The translations under genes were made by a program, and so were the position numbers. From Hesperophylax magnus (taxonomy: Eukaryota; Arthropoda; Insecta; Trichoptera; Limnephilidae), in assembly GCA_026573805.1 (NCBI GenBank), contig JAIUSX010000718.1, positions 1-64,000 on the forward strand: a DNA stretch of 64,000 nucleotides, written 5' to 3'. Of this stretch, positions 33,253 through 43,529 are shown piece by piece (position 1 is the stretch's first letter; each line of letters begins with the position of its first letter). A model generated the notes under the pieces. It did no database searches and had not been told where the DNA came from. It saw only the letters and a list, made by a program, of their open reading frames with translations.

Positions 33253-33723
33253 GTGAAAGAGCAACCATTCGGAATTAAAACGTTGCTTGAAATGGCTTCG
33301 GTTGTTCAGGTAGAAGAAAATGCGTGGCGTCATTATGCGCAGATGCGATTTGCAGTAGCATGGGTGAACGACGCTGGCGACAAAACCAATAATGGTTTAT
33401 GGCCTATCTCAGTTGTTTCTATTATCTATGTGTATTTTGTATACAGAACAAACTATACTCTGCTCAGACACGGGGGCGTTGAAATGCATCTGAATATTTG
33501 TATCATGTTATTAGAGTGCGTTGAACTTTTTATTGGCTGGGCTTTAATGGTTTTAGTGAAGAAAATAATTGTTTTTGTGTTTGTCGCAGGGAAGATTTTT
33601 TCTGTCTACTTAAAAGCATACAGATCGACATGCATAACTTTGCAATCGGGGGACGCTAGACGTCAATCCTTTGTGTATACAAAGAAATGTTCGAAACGGT
33701 TCCATGCTAACTCAACACAGTGA
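33253..33723 (+). other. 156-codon open frame, unrecognised
   Basis: Contains two hydrophobic stretches (WPISVVSIIYVYFVY; LFIGWALMVLVKKIIVFVFV). No family recognised, no introns or promoter evident, and surrounded by repeats. It may be chance. Confidence 0.15.
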
Positions 33724-34010
33724 CTATTCGACACACCTTTAAAAAGTGATATAAAGTCATTAAAAACGATGAAAAAAAAATTTAAACCTAACCTAACCTA
33801 CTCAACCCAGTTAATAAAGTTTTTGTTTCATCAGTTTCCATGACTTTATATAACTTTTTAAAGAAGTGATGAATTATCATTTTGATGATTTATCCGTTCA
33901 CCGTTCGAAACAGTTTTCCTACAAATTCTCCGTAAACTTTTATGTTTCACTTTTCACTATAATATTACGTACATATTTTACCGTGGCTTTAAAATTAACA
34001 TTTTTTTACT

Positions 34011-34450
34011 ATAATTTTTTTACTTGAAAGTTTCTCTCTGTTTGTCCCCTGTAGACTCAAAAACTACTGGAACGATTTCGTTGGAAAATTTCAAAGTTTG
34101 TTTTTATTGTCAGAAGTGTTTAGGGAGTGGTTTGAATGGAAGAAGAAGTCGGGAACGCCTGAGGAAGACACGTATTATGTCTGCAATGGGCCTCGATTCT
34201 CGACGAAGTCATTCCACTCGAACAACGAGTGGTTCGACGCACCTGTTGTTCGTGTGGAATGACTTTTGACGTTTGGCGTATGTAAGTATGTACCTTCAAC
34301 GGGATTTAAGAATAAGAACGTCGACCAATGTATTTACTTTCGACGGCGATTGCGAGCGGCCTGGATTGGAGAATCGATACCCTGCAATGAGATACGAAGT
34401 GGAATGAATGTCGATATGACATTTGTTTTAAAGTAACAATATGGTATATA
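34011..34450 (+). mobile_element. diverged Helitron-family copy with internal hairpin
   Basis: Shares gaacgatttcgttggaaaa-type, gtcagaagtgttt, agaagtcgggaacgcc and ctgcaatgagatacgaagt with 31462-31766. An inserted part has an 18-of-19 base inverted repeat (gtcattccac...gtggaatgac, 34207-34262). Confidence 0.55.
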
Positions 34451-34479
34451 GTGTTCAATTCGGGAGGAGTAACCATTTA

Positions 34480-34569
34480 TTGGTTAACCAACACCTCTGC
34501 CATGGTCACCCAAAGTGGTACGCTACGTTTGGTGACTAAGCAGGGGTGCCCGGGTTCATCGGGTGAGGT
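34480..34569 (+). repeat. dispersed repeat, left half, split by the gypsy element
   Basis: tggtacgctacgtttggtgac, gggtgcccgggttcatcgg and gtgaggt continue after the gypsy element at 42576. Uninterrupted homologue at 63130-63420 and partial copy at 63440-63510. Confidence 0.85.
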
Positions 34570-35258
34570 TGTAGCAGTGCGTACTTCTGGACGGGCAGTT
34601 CCTACCCGATTAAGATAATCATTGGTCAACATTCTTCAATTGGCACGACTGTTTCGAGCTATGAGTGCGGAGCGTCACTTCATCGACTTCAGTTGCTTGC
34701 TGGACTCGTGGGATTACGGTGTGTTCGGACAACGCTGGAACAATGAGGGTCTACTGTGCAAACTACGGAAGGTCTTTTTCACTTATATCTTTTAACAATG
34801 TACTTATAATTTAAATAGGGATTACTCATTTTAACTTCTTGCGTAGTTATTTTATAACTCGCTGGCGCCCGCTCAGACATTCTTTACAAGATTAAGTGTT
34901 TTAAATTCATTAATGTCACATGTTCTTTAGTCAAAATTTTATCAAGATGGCGTTATTTACACGTACATTCTTGTCACGCTCTGAGTTCAATTATTTGATA
35001 GAGTCTCATGTTTATTTATTTGATTAAACATTTTATTTATTGTTTTAATAAATTAGCGTATGTTGATATTTAAAGTATTCTATTTTTTTATCATCCTTAT
35101 CAGTTCTCTTTACTACCTACCTACTTTGAATTATTGCGTGTGCGTGGTTGACTAGATAATTGTATTCGGTAATTTTACCAATTAATGTCACAATCGAAAG
35201 ACCCATCATTAATTAATACAATTATCCTTTCATCACCCATCCACGATAATATGTTACA
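34570..35258 (+). repeat. 5' LTR
   Basis: Begins tgtagcagtgcgtac, ends gataatatgttaca. No difference from the 3' LTR was found on reading. Confidence 0.95.
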
Positions 35259-35261
35259 AAA

Positions 35262-35279
35262 TGGCAGCCCTTGTGGGTG
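35262..35279 (+). promoter_or_regulatory. primer binding site
   Basis: tggcagcccttgtgggtg starts three bases after the LTR. The TGG start fits pairing with a tRNA CCA end; the tRNA species is not identified. Confidence 0.6.
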
Positions 35280-35642
35280 AACCTAAGTTTGACTAAATAA
35301 TGAATGCAGTATTTTTTTCTTTCATTGTTTTAATCTTGTATTGGATGTCTGATTTTTTTTTTCATAATTTTCTTGTATAATCCCTTGAAAAAGGCCTTTC
35401 GTTTTGCATGGTAGATGTTCGGGTGTTGCTCAAAATACATCGTGTCACTGAGATTTTATTAATTTTTCATTTTACGCAGCTTTTTATCCGGCACAACTCA
35501 TGACGTTTTTCGTCTTATTATCGTGATTGTTAGTACGCTGACGTCACACTTATTTTATATTTTTTGTTTTGCGGTGATTGTGGTTGTTGTATTGTTGCTT
35601 GCATGTTCTAATGATTTTTTCTACCTACCCTGTTAGTTAGGT

Positions 35643-36482
35643 ATGACGGATTCGACCATTGTAACAAGAAGTCGTGCGTTAATCATGTCTAAACCAGAGG
35701 ATGGCACTTCTTCGGCAAATTCGGCGGTCGCGTCTAACACAGTTCCGGTTCACAAATGGAACTTAACCTTCGACGGTACTGGGAACGTGCATAATTTCAT
35801 TGAACGGGTCAACGATTTGTCAATATCTCGTAACGTAAGTACAGCTTCTCTTTTTTCATCTGCGGTGGAACTTTTTTCAGGTCATGCTTTAGACTGGTTT
35901 AGAGTCAACCGTTCTTCTTTCAAGTCATGGTCGGATATTGTAATTGCTCTAAAGGAAGAATTTGAGCTTCTGGACCATGAAAGACGATTAGTTGCTCAGA
36001 TCAGAGCCACGTACCAGCAACAAAAAGAGAACCTGGGTTCATTCATAACGCGGGTCTTGACTTTAAACAATCAATTGTCGTCAAAATTACCAGATGACGA
36101 AATTCTGGAAATATTGCAGTGTAATATGTTACCGAGATACATACAAAAATTATCGCTCTCTGTCATCTCGGACATTAATTGTCTGAAAAAATTGGGAAAA
36201 ATGATTGAACTTGCAGACGTTCGGTCTGATTCCAGACCTTCCCCGCCAAATGCAAATACTGGTAATTTTAATAATGTTTCTCATTCCTCCTCAAATAATG
36301 CATTTAGCAGAGGGAATAACAGAATGTCTCAGAATAATCCCAATTTCAGCAATCATCGTCAATATTTTGAATTCAGTAAACGTAGCCCGTCAAATATGAG
36401 TTCTAGGGAGGTGAGATGTTTCCGCTGTGGCCGTCCTGGGGTGAAGGCGCCTTCATGCAACTGCCGGCAGGCAAAAAACTAG
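35643..36482 (+). CDS. gag: gypsy Gag
   Basis: 279 residues. Retrotransposon Gag that assembles the particle and binds element RNA. Residues about 35-190 form the retrotransposon gag domain (KWNLTFDGTGNVHNFIERV, ALDWFRVN, LKEEFELLDHE, RATYQQQKENLGSFITRV). An Asn/Ser-rich linker follows, and a zinc knuckle ends the protein: CFRCGRPGVKAPSC. The canonical histidine is replaced by valine (CX2CX4VX4C), which is unusual. A second Cys pair (CNC) follows directly. The start is the first ATG of the frame; a second in-frame ATG lies 16 codons on. The stop TAG at 36480 comes directly after the slippery heptamer. Intact, no internal stop. Confidence 0.92.
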   Translation: MTDSTIVTRSRALIMSKPEDGTSSANSAVASNTVPVHKWNLTFDGTGNVHNFIERVNDLSISRNVSTASLFSSAVELFSGHALDWFRVNRSSFKSWSDIVIALKEEFELLDHERRLVAQIRATYQQQKENLGSFITRVLTLNNQLSSKLPDDEILEILQCNMLPRYIQKLSLSVISDINCLKKLGKMIELADVRSDSRPSPPNANTGNFNNVSHSSSNNAFSRGNNRMSQNNPNFSNHRQYFEFSKRSPSNMSSREVRCFRCGRPGVKAPSCNCRQAKN

Positions 36483-39400
36483 ATGTCCTGGGGGTCCTGT
36501 CTGCGGGCGGCAAGTCGACACCGTTCGCTGACATCACCGCCAGGCATCGGCTTGCTGTGCTGTCGGAAACCAGAACTTTCTTCAAGAACCTTTGGACCTC
36601 GAAGGTGGTGGGTGCGGCTAAAAGGGATGGCCGTCCACACATCATTTTCCAGGTTCTGGGTTCCAACTTTTCTGGCCTTCTTGACTCTGGTTCGCATATC
36701 TCAATTATTGGTAATAATTTTCATCGTAAATTTTTAAATCTAGGGTTAAATCTTTCTGTTCTTAAGAAAAAATTTTCACTCACTTCTGCTACGGGTCATA
36801 CTGTGGAGTGCGTTCACAAAATTGCGGTTCCGGTAGTTCTTGGTAATGTTAAGAAAATTTTTAATTTTGTGGTTATGCCAGATATAAAATCTAACATCAT
36901 CCTCGGTTGCGACTTTTGGAAAGTTTTTAACATTTGTCCCAAGTTAACTAAATTAATGACTAATGACTCTGACAATAGTTGCGTGTCTGAGGTAAGAGGA
37001 CTAGATAGCTTTGAGAACTTAAACTCATCTCAACAATCAATCTTAAATAACGTTATACTGGAATTTAAAGCCTTTTCTGGTAATCGTTTGGGTAGAACGT
37101 CTCTTGAAAAACATGTTATTGACACGGGTGATTGTCAACCTATTAAGCAACGTGTTTATCCGATATCTCCTCATTTATTGCCGGAAGCTCACAGAGAACT
37201 TGACAGACTATTAAATCTGGGAGTAGTAGAACCCAGCAATAGCTCGTGGAATAATCCTATTGTTTTAGTGCCTAAGAAAAATGGTTCTTTTAGACTTTGC
37301 TTGGATAGTAGAAAGCTCAACGCGGTCTCGCGGCGGGACGCTTATAGTCTACCGTTGATATCTGATATCTTAAATAGTCTCGGAGGAGCACGTTATCTAT
37401 CAACTTTAGATCTTAATGATGCCTTTTTTCAAATCCCGTTAGAGGAAGATTCTAAAGAGAAAACCGCATTTACTATCCCTAAACGAGGCCTATTCCACTT
37501 TGTAACAATGCCTTTTGGTCTTCATGGTGCGAGTTCTCGGATGATGAGGCTAATGGACAAGGTTTTGGGTCCGGAGTTCGATGGGAAAGTTTTTTGTTAC
37601 CTAGATGACATAATTATCATTAGTTCCACCTTTGAAGAACACATTGATCTTTTAAGACGGGTTAAACAAAAGTTACAAGCCGCGGGTTTGACTATTAACG
37701 TAGAGAAGTCAGTCTTTTGTCGTGACTCTCTTAAATACCTAGGTTTCGTGATTGATAAGGATGGGTTGAGAACTGACCCGGGAAAAGTGAAAGCAATCGT
37801 TGACTTCCCCATTCCAACGTCGCAAAAGAGCTTGCGTAGGTTTATCGGTATACTTTCTTGGTACAAAAGGTTCATTTTAAATTTTTCTTTAATTGCAGCA
37901 CCTTTGCATAATTTAACCAAAAAGGAGTTTGCTGGTAAAAAATTTGTATGGAATGAACAGGCTGATGCTGCCTTTACTAAATTAAAGAATATTCTGGTCA
38001 AGGCTCCTGTTCTTGCTTGTCCCGACTTTAGTAAACCCTTTACAATTAGTTGCGATGCATCGAACACCGGTTTGGGGGCGGTCCTTTCTCAATCTGACGT
38101 TAATGGTATAGAACACCCTATTTCCTTTATTTCCAGATCACTATCTGCACAGGAGAAAAATCACTCCACAACCGAGAAGGAGTTAAATGCTATGATCTTT
38201 GCACTAGAGAAATTTAGGGGTTATATTGAAGGTTCGCCTATTCCTGTCAAGGTGATCACTGATCACTATAGTCTAAAATGGCTTACAAACTTAAAGTCTC
38301 CGTCGGGAAGATTAGCGCGGTGGGCGGTTAGACTACAGCAGTTCAATTTTGAAATAATTCATAGGAGCGGTAAAGACAACATTGTTCCGGACGCACTGTC
38401 TCGTGACCCTTTACATGTTGACTTGATTAATCAGTCCTTTTCCACTTCTGACCGTTGGTACTTAAGTTTGAAAGAAAAAATTTTGGCTAATCCGGAAAAA
38501 TTTCCAGCGTTTAAAGTTTGCAATGGTGTCATCTTCAAACACATTCAGAGCATGGAGGCTCTTCACAGGTCTTATGACTGGAAGGAAGTTCTCCCAAAAG
38601 AGTGTAGGAAAAACGTCATCGTTCAAAATCACGTTCCGCCTTCGTGTGCACATTTTGGCATCTTAAAAACGTTAAATAGGATTAAACTTAAATACTACTG
38701 GCCAAAAATGGCAGCTGATGTGAAGTCTTTTGTAAGTAAATGTCATACTTGTTTAGGTTATAAAAGTTCTAACTTACTGCCTCCTGGTTTGATGGGTGAC
38801 CCGAAACTGGTGCAAAGGCCGTGGCAAATGATTGCGACAGATCTATTAGGTCCTTACCCTAATTCTTATAAAAAGGGTTATACTTACCTTTTAGTGGTTT
38901 CTGATTTCTTTACCAAGTATACTAGACTTTTTCCACTTAGGAAAGCAACGGGTAGTGTTATTGCGGAAATTTTGGAAAATGATATCTTTTATAAATTCGG
39001 TGTTCCAGATACGATTGTTTTGGATAATGGCCCACAATATATATCGCGTGACATGAAAGCGCTGGCCAATAAATTTCATATCCGTCACTTGTTTTATAAT
39101 TGCAGATATCACCCGCAGAATAACCCTGTTGAGCGTGTAAACAAGGTGTTGGTAGCAGCCCTGGGTTCTTTTGTGGGATCTGATCACAGATCCTGGGCGT
39201 GCCATCTACCTGAAATTGAACTGGCTATAAACACGGCTGTTCATGAAGTCACAGGCTATACTCCGTTCTTCCTTAATTTTGGTAGAGAAATTGTAATTTC
39301 GGGAAATGACTACAAAGGTGTAGACTTTAACGCGGAAGACATTAGATTCTCTAAACGCGATTCATGGGCATCTGATTTACATGAATTAAATGACATTTTC

Positions 39401-39685
39401 TCCCAAGTTCGCACGTCCTTAAGACAATCATACGAACGTAATAAGGTTCAATATAATCTGCGTCGTAGGGACGTTCAATATGAGGTTGGGGACATTGTCT
39501 GGAGAAGGTCCTTTGCTTTGTCAGACGCTGGTAGATACTTTTCAGCAAAATTAGCCCCCAAATTTATACGTAGTAAAATTATTTGCAAGATATCGCCGGT
39601 TGCTTATCAATTAGCGGATATGACAGGGAAACCCGTGGGAACTTTTCATGTTAAGGATATAATCAAGTTAGAAGAAGCTAACTGA
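36416..39685 (+). CDS. pol: gypsy Pol (protease, RT, RNase H, integrase)
   Basis: 1089-codon frame, -1 relative to gag and overlapping its last 67 bases. Translated Pol should begin about LDVLGV after frameshifting, so the ATG at 36416 is probably not used. Aspartic protease: LLDSGSH near residue 89 and IILGCDFW. RT: LNDAFFQIPL (motif A), MPFGLHGA, and YLDD near residue 394. RNase H: CDASNTGLGAVLSQ near 545, STTEKEL and VITDHYSLKWL. Integrase: H-C zinc finger (HX6H, CHTC near 776), catalytic D in IATDLLGPY, D in IVLDNGPQY, and E in NPVERVN with 35 residues between the last two. It ends with a GPY-like tail (PKFIRSKIICKISPVAYQL). No chromodomain. Full length and free of stops, so probably functional. 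Confidence 0.96.
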   Translation: MFPLWPSWGEGAFMQLPAGKKLDVLGVLSAGGKSTPFADITARHRLAVLSETRTFFKNLWTSKVVGAAKRDGRPHIIFQVLGSNFSGLLDSGSHISIIGNNFHRKFLNLGLNLSVLKKKFSLTSATGHTVECVHKIAVPVVLGNVKKIFNFVVMPDIKSNIILGCDFWKVFNICPKLTKLMTNDSDNSCVSEVRGLDSFENLNSSQQSILNNVILEFKAFSGNRLGRTSLEKHVIDTGDCQPIKQRVYPISPHLLPEAHRELDRLLNLGVVEPSNSSWNNPIVLVPKKNGSFRLCLDSRKLNAVSRRDAYSLPLISDILNSLGGARYLSTLDLNDAFFQIPLEEDSKEKTAFTIPKRGLFHFVTMPFGLHGASSRMMRLMDKVLGPEFDGKVFCYLDDIIIISSTFEEHIDLLRRVKQKLQAAGLTINVEKSVFCRDSLKYLGFVIDKDGLRTDPGKVKAIVDFPIPTSQKSLRRFIGILSWYKRFILNFSLIAAPLHNLTKKEFAGKKFVWNEQADAAFTKLKNILVKAPVLACPDFSKPFTISCDASNTGLGAVLSQSDVNGIEHPISFISRSLSAQEKNHSTTEKELNAMIFALEKFRGYIEGSPIPVKVITDHYSLKWLTNLKSPSGRLARWAVRLQQFNFEIIHRSGKDNIVPDALSRDPLHVDLINQSFSTSDRWYLSLKEKILANPEKFPAFKVCNGVIFKHIQSMEALHRSYDWKEVLPKECRKNVIVQNHVPPSCAHFGILKTLNRIKLKYYWPKMAADVKSFVSKCHTCLGYKSSNLLPPGLMGDPKLVQRPWQMIATDLLGPYPNSYKKGYTYLLVVSDFFTKYTRLFPLRKATGSVIAEILENDIFYKFGVPDTIVLDNGPQYISRDMKALANKFHIRHLFYNCRYHPQNNPVERVNKVLVAALGSFVGSDHRSWACHLPEIELAINTAVHEVTGYTPFFLNFGREIVISGNDYKGVDFNAEDIRFSKRDSWASDLHELNDIFSQVRTSLRQSYERNKVQYNLRRRDVQYEVGDIVWRRSFALSDAGRYFSAKLAPKFIRSKIICKISPVAYQLADMTGKPVGTFHVKDIIKLEEAN
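36472..36482 (+). promoter_or_regulatory. programmed -1 frameshift site
   Basis: In the gag frame the codons are GCA AAA AAC TAG. The heptamer A-AAA-AAC is a canonical slippery sequence, and slipping back one base gives AAA AAA CTA, entering the pol frame. The stop codon immediately follows. A downstream GC-rich tract (about 36484-36550) could form the stimulating structure. Confidence 0.85.
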
Positions 39686-41873
39686 CCTTGGGGTGGGTTA
39701 ATTGATGAACTATTTTTTCTTATGTTGTAATCGTTATACTTTTATTTGAGAATTAATCCCTTTTCTCTTGTTATATATTAGGTTATTGCTTGCCTTGCCC
39801 TCAGGTTTGCAATTTTTCTTGTGTTCTCTCATTGTGAGGACATGACTAGTATTTTTGTGTCTTCACATTGAGTGGATTTTTTTGTATAAGTTTTGTTTTG
39901 TCCTTGTGTACATGTGTAGTATGTGTTTTGGGAGTAATGTGTCCATTCCGATTCAACGCGGGGGATTGACGTTTTTTTAATCTCACGCTTTGAATCCACA
40001 CATTTTTTTTGGATTTAAGTGCAATTATATTGTATTGAACATTTTGTGATCTCACGATTTGAATCCATTGTATCATTTTATACGTTATCCTAGGGCAGTG
40101 AAGTTCACAATCTCAGTTGGCCACTGTTTTGTGCTATTTTTCTGTTCGAGGGATCTTTTAATAGCTGATTTTACTTTGTGAGATGATACTAATTGTTCTT
40201 TAATGAACTAAGTCCGCGATGGCGACTTGTTTTGAGGTACGGTTTGTCCTTTCTAGAGGGACATACTGTATTTCAATTATGGCATATACGAAGCTGTATT
40301 TCGGTTTAACAGTTCTGTACCAAGCTTGGTCCTCGTGTCATTTTAATTGTGCGCATGGTTGTTCTTTATATGTTGTTCCTTAGTACCTTAGTTTGCCTTG
40401 GTGTTGGTTGACTATTTTAATTCATTAATTTAGAAAATACTTCATGCAGTTTTCCGCGATAGCCTCAGATGCTCATAACAATCTATTTTTCTCTGGTTTT
40501 AGGAAACCATTGGCATGGTGTTTTCTTTGATTTAGTCACTGTTGATTACACTTTTCAAATATTTTTTTAAAAAAATTTTATGCCATAATAATTAATTTAA
40601 TAATTTATTTATTTATTTAATATTTATTTTGAAATTTAGTGGGTTTTCACTCGCTCAGGTTATTTGAGATTTACAGAATCATAGTTTTTTTTAACATTTA
40701 AAAATTGCATCCTTTCATGAAGTTTTTTTACTTTTATTGCTCTTATTGTCCTTGGCTTGATTTATTATTAAATTGATATTTGTTCATATTATTAAGAATG
40801 TCATTGAGTAATTTTTTTTTTTTACATTTTCTTTTAACAAATACTATGCGTTTTCACATGCAATTGCTGTGGCTTCTCTCTGAGCTCAAGATAAGTCGCA
40901 TCAGTTTCATTTGGACTTAGCTGTATTTTGTCAATATTGGGTCATCAATATATGGTTCGGTTTGAGCCCTCACTTCTATCTTATTATGAATTTGGGTTTG
41001 TTTCTGGGATAACTTTATAATTTTTCATCTCTGCTCACAGAGGGCAGTAACTTCAATGTGGATATAGACGTTATTATTTTCATTTTATAGTGTTTTCTTT
41101 TAGCTTCAAATTTAACTTTTGTTGGGCGCTCAGCTTGCACTTTTAGCTAGACTCGTTTTATAAAAAAAAAAATTTTTTTTTTTTTTAATAAATTTTGTTA
41201 GTCTTTACTACAGTTTATCTTTTCATTTGTTATTCTATTCAAGTTTTTGTTTACACTTTAGTAGTTGTTAAATTCCTTGCTCAGTAATCCATTTTGTCAA
41301 GCATAGCATACCTTTCTTTTCACTTGCCTCAAGGAAGTCAGTCGCCTTCATCACTCTTCGGTTCTTCACGTCAAGATAACTCAAGATAATACAAAATTTC
41401 AAGATTTACAAACTTTTATCTATTCTTCGAGGAAGCAATTTTGTTCAAGATCGAGTCTTCAGGGAAGCAACATTCTTCTACGGGATGAGTTTAATAGGAT
41501 ACTACCTGGCCGTTCACTGCTATCAGAAAGAGGGTGCAGCTTCTCAAGATTGCTTTGTTGTCAACATTGGAGAATGGTGATACAATTATCGGGGCTCTTT
41601 ATCTTCGCCAAGCAAGTTCAATCTTCTTCACTGATGTCAGAAGAGGGTCATTCAGATATTCCATCAGCGAGAATTCTTCCTTCTACTTCCTGGGTGTTGG
41701 CGCTTCAATCCTTGCTCAGCGAGCACTTTACGGACTTCTACAGAACGTGCTGGACTCTTCTTCTAAGGCATTATCGGCATTTGTGACTCTTTACCACTCA
41801 TTGGACTTGGATTTGGAGGCATATGGAATATATCAAAAAAAAAAATTATCGTGCCGAAAATTTTTTTTCCTTT
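39686..41873 (+). other. long non-coding 3' region of the gypsy element
   Basis: About 2.2 kb between pol and the purine tract, T-rich, no env-like frame. The frame opening at 41534 runs into the LTR and looks accidental. Unusually long for an element without env. Confidence 0.7.
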
Positions 41874-41883
41874 GGAAGGGGGG
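41874..41883 (+). promoter_or_regulatory. polypurine tract
   Basis: ggaagggggg three bases before the 3' LTR: the plus-strand primer. Confidence 0.8.
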
Positions 41884-41886
41884 TAA

Positions 41887-42575
41887 TGTAGCAGTGCGTA
41901 CTTCTGGACGGGCAGTTCCTACCCGATTAAGATAATCATTGGTCAACATTCTTCAATTGGCACGACTGTTTCGAGCTATGAGTGCGGAGCGTCACTTCAT
42001 CGACTTCAGTTGCTTGCTGGACTCGTGGGATTACGGTGTGTTCGGACAACGCTGGAACAATGAGGGTCTACTGTGCAAACTACGGAAGGTCTTTTTCACT
42101 TATATCTTTTAACAATGTACTTATAATTTAAATAGGGATTACTCATTTTAACTTCTTGCGTAGTTATTTTATAACTCGCTGGCGCCCGCTCAGACATTCT
42201 TTACAAGATTAAGTGTTTTAAATTCATTAATGTCACATGTTCTTTAGTCAAAATTTTATCAAGATGGCGTTATTTACACGTACATTCTTGTCACGCTCTG
42301 AGTTCAATTATTTGATAGAGTCTCATGTTTATTTATTTGATTAAACATTTTATTTATTGTTTTAATAAATTAGCGTATGTTGATATTTAAAGTATTCTAT
42401 TTTTTTATCATCCTTATCAGTTCTCTTTACTACCTACCTACTTTGAATTATTGCGTGTGCGTGGTTGACTAGATAATTGTATTCGGTAATTTTACCAATT
42501 AATGTCACAATCGAAAGACCCATCATTAATTAATACAATTATCCTTTCATCACCCATCCACGATAATATGTTACA
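41887..42575 (+). repeat. 3' LTR
   Basis: Same 689-base length and sequence as the 5' LTR. Preceded by the purine tract and followed by AGGT. Confidence 0.95.
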
Positions 42576-42790
42576 AGGTGTGTTCAGATGCGCCTGCCCA
42601 CCAGCTGCGTGGCGTGCCAGATCGGGAGAGACTGGATTGGGGAGATCCTTTGACCTGTCCAACTGGTCTCTCGACCCAATGAGAGGGACGTATTCATATG
42701 TCCGTCACTCCTTAACAGACTGATCCACATATTCGTACCCAACCCTCATACCTTTTAACTTCCCAGAACTTCCTCTCCTTTCTTTCCTTA
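42576..42790 (+). repeat. dispersed repeat, right half, after gypsy insertion
   Basis: aggtgtgttcagatgcgcct, gtgccagatc, ctggtctctcgaccca, attcatatgtccgt and cagaacttcctctcc match 63205-63400. Confidence 0.85.
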
Positions 42791-42984
42791 AAAAGATTTT
42801 AATAGTTTTCTGGTATCTTGCTGATGTATTGAATTGCAAGTTATGAGTATTTGACTGTATTTCTTTGTAAATTTGAAGTATTTAATATTTTTGATACATT
42901 GTGTCTACTGTAGATACTTTGAAAATTGAAAAAAGAATTTCAGTAGAAAAATTTGACGGTTTTTTCAAAATTACTTTGATTACC

Positions 42985-43527
42985 AATCTTTGAACTACTT
43001 TAAGTGGGTTCAAAATTTTACTATATGTTTACACGAAATAATTCACGGCCATCTTGATACTGCATTATGTCTTTGCAATATTGAAATAAATGTTCCCAAT
43101 TCCCATTGTTTAAAACGCCATAGAATGTTTCACCTTAATAAGTTCAAAAATAATATCGCCTATTTTAGCCCGCTGACCCAAATCTGTCGACTAGATAATA
43201 AAATAGAGTGTGCTGAAGTAGACATTTTCGTCGATAATTTATATGGATTCAGATTTTTTTTCTGCCATTGCTAAAAACTATGTTGCGCTGATTATATTAT
43301 GTATTACTTGCATCTCAATTTGTGTCTCTTACTTTTTTGTACTATTTGTCATTTGAGTGAGGTTTCATATAATTTTAAAATTTGGTATTTTTATTAGTTT
43401 TAATATTTTAATCTATTAAATTAATGTATCCTATGTCTGAGTAGATTTTTGTAATTGTTGTACCCACGATTGTTCTCACGTAAGTGAGATCGTCTGTAAA
43501 AACCCAGTACAAATAAATAAATAAAAA
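42985..43527 (+). mobile_element. 5'-truncated LINE 3' end (family B)
   Basis: Encodes an RT C-terminus: ICLHEIIHGHLDTALCLCNI, HRMFHLNKFKNNIAYFSPL, then stop, UTR, gtaaaaacccagta and (aaat)n tail at 43509-43527. The same tail is in 23115-23167. Confidence 0.75.
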
Positions 43528-43529
43528 TA

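Larger units (their letters stand above)
34570..42575 (+). mobile_element. complete Ty3/gypsy LTR retrotransposon, 8006 bp
   Basis: TG...CA LTRs of 689 bp at both ends appear identical by eye. Target duplication AGGT at 34566-34569 and 42576-42579. Primer site after the left LTR, gag and pol open and overlapping, purine tract before the right LTR. No env frame is present. Identical LTRs and intact ORFs mean recent, possibly still active, insertion. Confidence 0.97.

Noticed and set aside
33783..33805. CCTAACCTAACCTA, insect telomere-like (also near 7229)
   Set aside because: Only two to three units, not enough for an interstitial telomere array.
37597..39548. Minus-strand frames across pol
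   Set aside because: Antisense shadows of the intact pol frame.
41534..41935. 133-codon frame as a third gypsy ORF or env
   Set aside because: Runs into the LTR, has no membrane segment or Env motif, and overlaps another frame of similar length.
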